Positions 34,461 through 40,685 of a stretch of 40,685 bases of DNA are shown here, piece by piece (positions within the stretch are counted from its first letter, which is position 1; each line of letters begins with the position of its first letter). Under the pieces are notes generated by a model that saw nothing but the letters and a program-made list of their open reading frames with translations, ran no database searches and was not told where the DNA came from. Source of the DNA: Clostridia bacterium (GTDB lineage Bacteria > Bacillota > Clostridia > UBA1381); contig JAOAAV010000081.1 of NCBI GenBank assembly GCA_026418715.1, forward strand, positions 1-40,685, in the 5' to 3' direction. A program made the position numbers and the translations under genes.

Positions 34461-36542
34461 TTGGGTAGAGAGTTTTCATTGGAAAACACAAGAAATATAG
34501 GAATTATGGCCCACATTGACGCAGGTAAGACAACAACTACGGAAAGAATTCTGTTCTACACCGGACGTACTCATAAAATCGGTGAAGTGCATGAAGGCGC
34601 GGCTACCATGGACTGGATGGCGCAGGAGCAGGAGCGTGGAATTACCATTACTTCCGCAGCTACCACCTGCCAATGGAAGGGCAAGAGAATAAATATTATA
34701 GATACTCCCGGACACGTTGACTTTACGGTTGAGGTTCAGCGCTCACTTAGAGTTTTGGACGGTTCCGTTACGGTTATGTGTGCAAAGGGGGGTGTTGAGC
34801 CTCAGTCAGAAACTGTATGGAGACAGGCGAACGATTATAATGTTCCACGTATGGTTTATGTAAACAAGATGGACATTATGGGCGCCGATTTTTACAGGGT
34901 TGTGGCTATGATTAAGGAGCGTTTGCAGGCAAATGCCGTTCCGATACAGCTTCCAATCGGTGCTGAGGACACCTTCAAGGGCATTATAGACCTCATGAAG
35001 ATGAAAGCTGAGGTTTACTATGACGATTTAGGAAAAGACATTCGCGAAGAGGATATTCCTGCAGATATGCTTGAGCAGGCGGAGGAGTACAGGGCGAATA
35101 TGGTAGAAGCGATTGCCGAAACCGATGAAGAGCTTATGATGAAGTATCTTGAGGGCGAGGAGATTACGGTTGAGGAATTGAAGAAAGCCTTGAGAAAGGC
35201 TACGATCGATAACTTGATTGTTCCCGTTATTTGCGGTACTTCTTACAGAAACAAGGGCGTTCAGATGCTTTTGGATGCTGTTATTGATTATATGCCGTCG
35301 CCTGTTGATGTGGCAAATATCAAGGGTGTAAATCCAGACACGGGCGAGGAGGACGAAAGACCTTCATCCGACGATGCGCCGTTTGCGGCATTGGCGTTTA
35401 AGATTGCGACCGACCCGTTTGTAGGAAAGCTTTGCTTCTTTAGAGTATATTCAGGAACAATAAGCTCAGGCAGTTATGTTTTGAATGCATCCAAAGGAAA
35501 TAAGGAGCGTTTGGGTCGTATATTGCAGATGCACGCAAATCACAGAGAAGATATCGATATGGTTTATTCGGGAGATATTGCTGCTGCAGTAGGTCTTAAA
35601 AACACAACAACAGGAGATACACTTTGTGATGAGAAGCATCCTATCATATTGGAGTCTATGAACTTTCCGGAGCCTGTTATTCGTGTGGCAATTGAGCCGA
35701 AAACGAAAGCAGGACAGGAGAAGATGGGTATTGCTCTTGCAAAGCTCGCAGAAGAAGATCCGACATTTAAAACGTATACTGACGAAGAAACAGGCCAGAC
35801 CATTATAGCAGGTATGGGAGAGCTTCATCTTGAAATTATCGTTGACAGACTTCTTCGTGAATTCAAGGTTGAGGCAAATGTCGGCACTCCTCAGGTTTCA
35901 TATCGTGAGGCAATCAGAAGAGAAGTAAATGTTGAGCATAAGTATGCCCGTCAGTCCGGCGGTAAGGGTCAGTACGGACACGTACTTCTTAAGCTTGAGC
36001 CACTTGAGGAAGGCAAAGGTTATGAGTTTGTGAATGCAATCGTTGGCGGTGTAATTCCCAAGGAATATATTCCTGCAGTTGATGCGGGTGTTCAGGGAGC
36101 TATGCAGTCGGGTGTTTTGGCAGGCTATAATGTTGTTGATGTGAGAGTTACGTTGTACGATGGTTCGTATCACGAAGTTGACTCATCTGAAATGGCATTT
36201 AAGATTGCCGCATCCATGGCGTTTAAGGAAGGTATGAGAAAGGCGGATCCTGTTATCAAGGAGCCAATTATGCTTGTGAATGTTATAGTGCCGGAGGAAT
36301 ACATGGGTGATGTTATGGGCGACCTTAATTCACGCCGCGGTATGATTCAGGGCATGGAAGCGCGTACGGGAGCACAGCAGATTAAGGCGTTGGTTCCGCT
36401 TTCGGAGATGTTCGGTTATGCGACGGAGCTTCGTTCGAGAACGCAGGGCCGAGGACAGTACTCTATGGAGCCTTCTCATTATGCGGAAGTTCCGAAGAGC
36501 ATTCAGGAAAAGATTATAAGCGAAAGAGCAAAGAGAGATTAA
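34461..36542 (+). CDS. fusA: Elongation factor G
   Basis: A 693-residue translocation GTPase. The G domain has [27 protein letters not shown] and [10 protein letters not shown], followed by domains II-V with [10 protein letters not shown] and [17 protein letters not shown]. The TTG at 34461 is chosen because AAAGGAGG lies nine bases upstream and the protein then opens [19 protein letters not shown] as relatives do. A frame starting earlier is unlike EF-G. Confidence 0.97.
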   Translation: MGREFSLENTRNIGIMAHIDAGKTTTTERILFYTGRTHKIGEVHEGAATMDWMAQEQERGITITSAATTCQWKGKRINIIDTPGHVDFTVEVQRSLRVLDGSVTVMCAKGGVEPQSETVWRQANDYNVPRMVYVNKMDIMGADFYRVVAMIKERLQANAVPIQLPIGAEDTFKGIIDLMKMKAEVYYDDLGKDIREEDIPADMLEQAEEYRANMVEAIAETDEELMMKYLEGEEITVEELKKALRKATIDNLIVPVICGTSYRNKGVQMLLDAVIDYMPSPVDVANIKGVNPDTGEEDERPSSDDAPFAALAFKIATDPFVGKLCFFRVYSGTISSGSYVLNASKGNKERLGRILQMHANHREDIDMVYSGDIAAAVGLKNTTTGDTLCDEKHPIILESMNFPEPVIRVAIEPKTKAGQEKMGIALAKLAEEDPTFKTYTDEETGQTIIAGMGELHLEIIVDRLLREFKVEANVGTPQVSYREAIRREVNVEHKYARQSGGKGQYGHVLLKLEPLEEGKGYEFVNAIVGGVIPKEYIPAVDAGVQGAMQSGVLAGYNVVDVRVTLYDGSYHEVDSSEMAFKIAASMAFKEGMRKADPVIKEPIMLVNVIVPEEYMGDVMGDLNSRRGMIQGMEARTGAQQIKALVPLSEMFGYATELRSRTQGRGQYSMEPSHYAEVPKSIQEKIISERAKRD

Positions 36543-36588
36543 TGCTGAAATTGTGTATTTTGCTTCCTTATTTTGCTGAAGAAAGTAC

Positions 36589-36617
36589 TTGATTTTTTAA
36601 AGAAAAAATTGTAAAAT
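36589..36617 (+). promoter_or_regulatory. Independent promoter of tuf
   Basis: TTGATT (36589-36594), a 17-base spacer and TAAAAT (36612-36617) lie 43 bases upstream of tuf. They would give tuf extra transcription beyond the str operon. Confidence 0.65.
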
Positions 36618-36660
36618 AGTGATTATGAATAGTTTATAAATACAAGGAGGAAATGTAAAA

Positions 36661-37863
36661 ATGGCAAAAGCTAAATTCGAAAGAACCAAGCCTCATGTAA
36701 ACATTGGTACAATCGGTCACGTTGACCATGGCAAAACTTCTCTTACAGCTGCTATCACAAAGGTATTGTCTATGAAAGGTCAGGCTAAGTATGAAGCATA
36801 TGACCAGATTGACAAGGCTCCTGAGGAAAGAGAAAGAGGTATTACAATTTCTACAGCTCACGTTGAGTATGAGACAGATAAGCGTCACTACGCTCACGTT
36901 GACTGCCCCGGACATGCCGACTACGTTAAGAACATGATTACCGGTGCGGCTCAGATGGACGGTGCTATCCTCGTTGTTTCCGCAGCTGATGGTCCGATGC
37001 CTCAAACAAGAGAACACATTCTTCTCTCACGTCAGGTTGGTGTACCTTACATCGTTGTATTCATGAATAAGGCAGATCAGGTTGACGATCCGGAATTGAT
37101 GGAATTGGTTGAAATGGAAATCAGAGATTTGCTTTCAGAGTATGAATTCCCGGGCGATGATACTCCGATCGTATCAGGTTCTGCATTGAAGGTTCTTGAG
37201 TCTACATCGACAGATCCTAACGCTCCTGAATATAAATGTATTCTTGACCTTATGGACGCTGTTGACAGTTATATCCCGACACCTGAAAGAAAGGCAGATC
37301 TTCCTTTCTTAATGCCTATCGAGGATATTTTCTCAATCACAGGTCGTGGAACGGTTGCTACAGGTAGAGTAGAAAGAGGTCAGCTAAAGATTTCTGAGGA
37401 AGTAGAAATCGTTGGTTTCACTGATGCTCCGAGAAAGGTTGTTGTAACAGGTATTGAAATGTTCAGAAAGCTTCTTGATTATGCTGAAGCTGGAGACAAT
37501 ATCGGCGCACTTCTTCGTGGTGTTCAGAGAAATGAAATCGAGAGAGGCCAAGTTTTGGCAAAGCCTGGCTCCATTAAGCCTCACACAAAGTTTACGGCTC
37601 AGGTTTACGTATTGACAAAGGAAGAAGGCGGACGTCATACACCTTTCTTCAACAACTACAGACCTCAGTTCTATTTCAGAACAACAGACGTTACTGGCGT
37701 TATTTCATTGCCTGAAGGCACAGAAATGTGTATGCCTGGCGATAACGTAAACATGAAGGTAGAGTTGATTACTCCTATAGCTATTGAAAAAGGTCTTCGT
37801 TTCGCTATTCGTGAAGGCGGCAGAACAGTTGGTTCAGGCGCAGTATCAGAAATCGAAGAATAA
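36661..37863 (+). CDS. tuf: Elongation factor Tu
   Basis: A 400-residue GTPase that delivers aminoacyl-tRNA. [31 protein letters not shown] and NKADQVDD mark the G domain, and [12 protein letters not shown] and [15 protein letters not shown] mark domains II and III. AAGGAGG lies 11 bases before the ATG. Codon use is visibly more biased (CTT, GGT, GAA, GTT) than in neighbouring genes, fitting very high expression. Confidence 0.98.
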   Translation: MAKAKFERTKPHVNIGTIGHVDHGKTSLTAAITKVLSMKGQAKYEAYDQIDKAPEERERGITISTAHVEYETDKRHYAHVDCPGHADYVKNMITGAAQMDGAILVVSAADGPMPQTREHILLSRQVGVPYIVVFMNKADQVDDPELMELVEMEIRDLLSEYEFPGDDTPIVSGSALKVLESTSTDPNAPEYKCILDLMDAVDSYIPTPERKADLPFLMPIEDIFSITGRGTVATGRVERGQLKISEEVEIVGFTDAPRKVVVTGIEMFRKLLDYAEAGDNIGALLRGVQRNEIERGQVLAKPGSIKPHTKFTAQVYVLTKEEGGRHTPFFNNYRPQFYFRTTDVTGVISLPEGTEMCMPGDNVNMKVELITPIAIEKGLRFAIREGGRTVGSGAVSEIEE

Positions 37864-37869
37864 TTTTTT

Positions 37870-37900
37870 AAAATCCTGCAGAGTTTTCTGCAGGATTTTT
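37870..37900 (+). terminator. Terminator after tuf
   Basis: A perfect 12-bp stem (37870-37881 with 37888-37899), a 6-base loop and a T-run, seven bases after the tuf stop. Confidence 0.92.
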
Positions 37901-37951
37901 GCTTGCCAAAAAAATGCGTGTATTTTTTGCTGTCGGCATTTTGTTGACATG

Positions 37952-37991
37952 AAAAAAGGACGTGACGAAATTTTCATTTCGTCACGTCCTT
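37952..37991 (-). terminator. Terminator of the GH30-like gene
   Basis: A perfect 15-bp stem (37956-37970 with 37977-37991) with a 6-base loop. Read on the minus strand it ends in TTTTTT, nine bases after the GH30-like stop. Confidence 0.9.
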
Positions 37992-37999
37992 CACGTATT

Positions 38000-40685
38000 T
38001 TATGAATTTGACAGTATATATGTTGAAAGATTATCAACAATCATATATTTAGTCCAGCTTGTGTAATTTGCTGAGAATACCATTTTGTCAAGCGATGTTA
38101 TTTCCTCGGGCAGAGTCCCTTCACATGAAAGCACTGTACTTGTCGAGGTGTTGTTATAGGCATTGAGTTTTATGGTATGCTTTGCAAAATCAATTTGAAT
38201 ATGGAAATGCGCACCGTTTGAAACATTATAGGCGCTGCTGCCGGTGTTTGTTGAATTTCTGAGAAGCTTTCCAATGTTCACAGACGATGTGTTAACAGCC
38301 GTACTTCCAAGTGTCAGCGTAAGATTCGTTGTCCAGCTGTCTGTACTCATATTGATAACTGGGGTAGTGCCCGAATATAACTGAAAGCTTGCTGTTCCCC
38401 CTGAATTTGAACAGTACATATCAAACTGTATATCAACATATTGATTTTCTCCGCAGGTTAGGGCACTTGCAAGTGTATTTGAGGCAGTGCCTGAACCCGT
38501 GCCTGAGGAGGTGTTGTTAAGCTTATTTTGTACAAATAGAGCGGGAGTGGAGTTGTTATTTGTTGCTATGGTAGCAGTGCCGCTGCACACAAATCCGTTA
38601 AGGTCTAAGGCGTCAAAATTATTTGTCCACGCTTTTATAATGGAGGTACCGGCATTTAGAACTGTAATGTCAATCGACCCGCTGACACCCGCATAAACGG
38701 TGGACGTTGCCGTAACGGTTACGGTCCCGCTTGATTTTCCGGTTAAAAGACCGCTGTCGCTGATTTCGGCAATAGCTGTATCGCTTACCGACCATTGCAC
38801 AGATGTTTCGCAGTTATCAGGCTCGAATACGGCATTCATCTGCAGAGTGCTTCCTATGCTAACTTGAGTATTATCCGCTGTTACGGAAAGCGTTCTTGTC
38901 GGTTCGCCAACAAATTCGGAAAATGACCATAATTGGTTATTTCCGCCGCTGTAAGCATACTGAATAATGCTGCCTCCGTTTACGGTGCTTTGACCGCTTA
39001 CGTCAATGGCCTTGCCTGTCTGCTTATTTAAAATTTTCCCATACTGACCGCTTACAATGGTAAAACTCCATTTTGCAAGATCATTATCTGTATAAGAGGC
39101 AGTTTGGGTTAGTGTGCTGGTTGACGAATTTGCCAAAATTGCCATGCCGTTATAGCGGTTTACTATATAGTAGAAGCCGTCACCGGCATCCTTTAATTGG
39201 AATTGTTGTGTTGCATAGCCCAAGTTTTGCCATTGCACATATGATGTGCCTTCAGAGGATGAACGGTTTAGCGGCTGAAGTATAAGACCGCTGTTTTTAT
39301 TTGAAATGGTAAAGTACGTATTATTGCCGTAAATAGTAACCTTGTATAAGGAATAAATGCCATCGTAAACATTGGAACGTGCAATTACGGTTACTACACC
39401 CGCATTGGTGGTGGCCAGTACGCCTGTTTGCGGATCTATCGAAGCGATTGAGGTTTCACTGATGCCGTCCTCTCCTTTAACGCTCCAAGTGACGGATTGA
39501 TTTGCGGTATTTGGCAGCAGCGAACAAGTCATATTTACGGTATTGCCTGCATAAACAAAACTTTTATCTGCAGATATCGAAATTGAAGAAACTTCCGAAC
39601 TAATTTGAACATCCCACAAGCTACTGCTGGTATCCTCAATTACTTCACTTTTTGCCGCAGGAGAGAGAGTATCATTTTTCCAAACAAAGCAGCGCATATT
39701 TTGGGCAATGTCAAGCGGTGATGAAGGATTTACTTTCACATCTGTTAATATGCCGCTTTTGTCATACGTTGCCACAAATACCGCACTGCCTTCAGGTGCT
39801 GTCGGTGGCATGAAGTTTTGTCCTGTTTTTAATAATTGTCTGTTGTCAACGTTTAAATATTCACCTGTTGTGGCATCTTTGAATTTATAATATCCATTAT
39901 AGTTTTCCATAGTGAAGCGAGAACCGGTATCGGCAAAGGAAATTGACTTGTCGGAATTTACGGCGACGTATTTATCACCTTTTTTAAGAAACACGTTTCC
40001 GTTTCCAGCATCTGTTATTGTAATGCCGTTAAGACTATAGCCGTTTCTATTTTTAAGAGTAAGCTCTTTATTTGTGGTATCGGGTTCAACAATAAAGGTG
40101 GTAATTGAATTGGGTGCAAGCTCTGCCGAAAAAGCTTTCATTGATGTTGACAAATCATCAAGCTGTGCCCAGTTCTCGGAGGAACTCGTTCGGATAACCT
40201 TAACTTTTGAACCTACATTTACAAATTGATTTAAGTCATACTTCATTTTTTGGGTATTTGCCGTAGTATTTGACGCCACTATTACAATTCTGCCGTTATG
40301 CTTGTCATATGCGCACAGATGGTTTGTTGTATCGCTACTTAAAATAATTGTGCTGCCGGGATTGATATATCTTGTAAACTGACCGTACGCATAGTATTTT
40401 TTTGATACTCGAATCTCCTGCTTGTCATGGTCTGCGACTCCGACTCCCCAGAATCCGGAAGTTGTGGGAAAATCATTGTTTTCCTCGCCTGAGAAGGTAG
40501 AATCTTTGTGAATGTCAATAATATCCCACATGACCCATGCAGTCGGCATCATGCCGTTAATATCGGTCATAATTCTGCTTGCAAGACCAAGTCCCGCATA
40601 CATATACGGATCTGTACCTGCTTTCCATGTGCCGTCAACCTCGCTCATCCATAGCCCTTTGCCGGCGGCTTGTGCGGTGCTCATG
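38000..40685 (-). CDS. Secreted multidomain GH30-like glycosidase, 5' truncated
   Basis: At least 894 codons, entering from the right edge. The ATG at 40684 is probably internal. The visible start is the end of a GH30-type TIM barrel: KGLWMSEVDG, where Glu15 is the likely nucleophile, then PTAWVMWDIID and the side beta-domain to about 200. Next come a linker module (to about 355), a Big_2 Ig-like domain (364-452), a ricin-type beta-trefoil (about 455-590, with QLWSFSEF), a second Big_2 domain (598-677) and a C-terminal jelly-roll of about 210 residues. It probably cuts a plant glucan, xylan or beta-1,6-galactan. The first ~350 residues and signal peptide are missing. Confidence 0.8.
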   Translation of the reverse strand, partial: MSTAQAAGKGLWMSEVDGTWKAGTDPYMYAGLGLASRIMTDINGMMPTAWVMWDIIDIHKDSTFSGEENNDFPTTSGFWGVGVADHDKQEIRVSKKYYAYGQFTRYINPGSTIILSSDTTNHLCAYDKHNGRIVIVASNTTANTQKMKYDLNQFVNVGSKVKVIRTSSSENWAQLDDLSTSMKAFSAELAPNSITTFIVEPDTTNKELTLKNRNGYSLNGITITDAGNGNVFLKKGDKYVAVNSDKSISFADTGSRFTMENYNGYYKFKDATTGEYLNVDNRQLLKTGQNFMPPTAPEGSAVFVATYDKSGILTDVKVNPSSPLDIAQNMRCFVWKNDTLSPAAKSEVIEDTSSSLWDVQISSEVSSISISADKSFVYAGNTVNMTCSLLPNTANQSVTWSVKGEDGISETSIASIDPQTGVLATTNAGVVTVIARSNVYDGIYSLYKVTIYGNNTYFTISNKNSGLILQPLNRSSSEGTSYVQWQNLGYATQQFQLKDAGDGFYYIVNRYNGMAILANSSTSTLTQTASYTDNDLAKWSFTIVSGQYGKILNKQTGKAIDVSGQSTVNGGSIIQYAYSGGNNQLWSFSEFVGEPTRTLSVTADNTQVSIGSTLQMNAVFEPDNCETSVQWSVSDTAIAEISDSGLLTGKSSGTVTVTATSTVYAGVSGSIDITVLNAGTSIIKAWTNNFDALDLNGFVCSGTATIATNNNSTPALFVQNKLNNTSSGTGSGTASNTLASALTCGENQYVDIQFDMYCSNSGGTASFQLYSGTTPVINMSTDSWTTNLTLTLGSTAVNTSSVNIGKLLRNSTNTGSSAYNVSNGAHFHIQIDFAKHTIKLNAYNNTSTSTVLSCEGTLPEEITSLDKMVFSANYTSWTKYMIVDNLSTYILSNS

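Noticed and set aside
40650-40685. Adapter at the right end
   Set aside because: No mosaic-end sequence was found there. The open frame simply runs off the edge.

Overview
The window looks like one metagenomic contig from a low-GC Gram-positive bacterium of the class Clostridia. Supporting markers are the ylxM-ffh-rpsP-khpA-rimM-trmD order, a WalRK system with YycH and YycI, a str operon led by an L7Ae-like gene, pyrophosphate-type phosphofructokinase, CsaB, MurJ, strong AGGAGG ribosome sites and frequent TTG or GTG starts. A genus cannot be named from the sequence. The carbohydrate enzymes suggest a plant-polysaccharide degrader from a gut or digester. Bases 1-19 are the Tn5/Nextera mosaic end and are not genomic. 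Both ends cut through genes.

Layout. 20-2247 (-): family 78 rhamnosidase, 3' end missing. 2497-6061 (+): SRP and tRNA/ribosome-maturation operon. 6062-11477 (-): wal operon, read walR, walK, a small secreted protein, yycH, yycI. 11687-18215 (+): sugar-utilisation cluster with a GH78-like enzyme, an AraC regulator, a GH2 enzyme, a gene remnant and a CE6-like acetylesterase. 18383-19618 (+): PPi-phosphofructokinase. 19678-27531 (-): surface-polymer operon, read glycosyltransferase, csaB, murJ, O-antigen-ligase-like protein, glycosyltransferase, two DUF4330-type membrane proteins. 27670-28977 (+): GH1 beta-glycosidase. 29117-31870 (+): secreted lamin-tail plus beta-helix protein of the Cthe_2159 type. 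32007-32624 (+): VanW-domain lipoprotein. 32852-37863 (+): L7Ae-like, rpsL, rpsG, fusA, tuf. 38000-40685 (-): secreted multidomain GH30-like enzyme, 5' end missing.

How they fit. Extracellular proteins (GH30-like, beta-helix) would bind or cut polysaccharide outside. The GH78, GH2, GH1 and esterase proteins show no signal peptide and would finish oligosaccharides in the cytoplasm, feeding glycolysis. No sugar transporter is present. The wal and surface-polymer operons both concern the envelope.

The most interesting observation is the 149-residue secreted protein between walK and yycH. It has its own extended -10 promoter, and an exact match to the WalR consensus (two TGTAAT half-sites five bases apart) overlaps the -35 position. 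This suggests an unrecognised, WalR-controlled envelope component. Other points are a 17-bp perfect inverted repeat on the ylxM-ffh promoter, two divergent promoters sharing one -10 octamer, and a GH78-like enzyme with an altered acid motif. No tRNA, rRNA, CRISPR array, insertion sequence or phage gene was seen. No gene-free stretch exceeds 300 bases.
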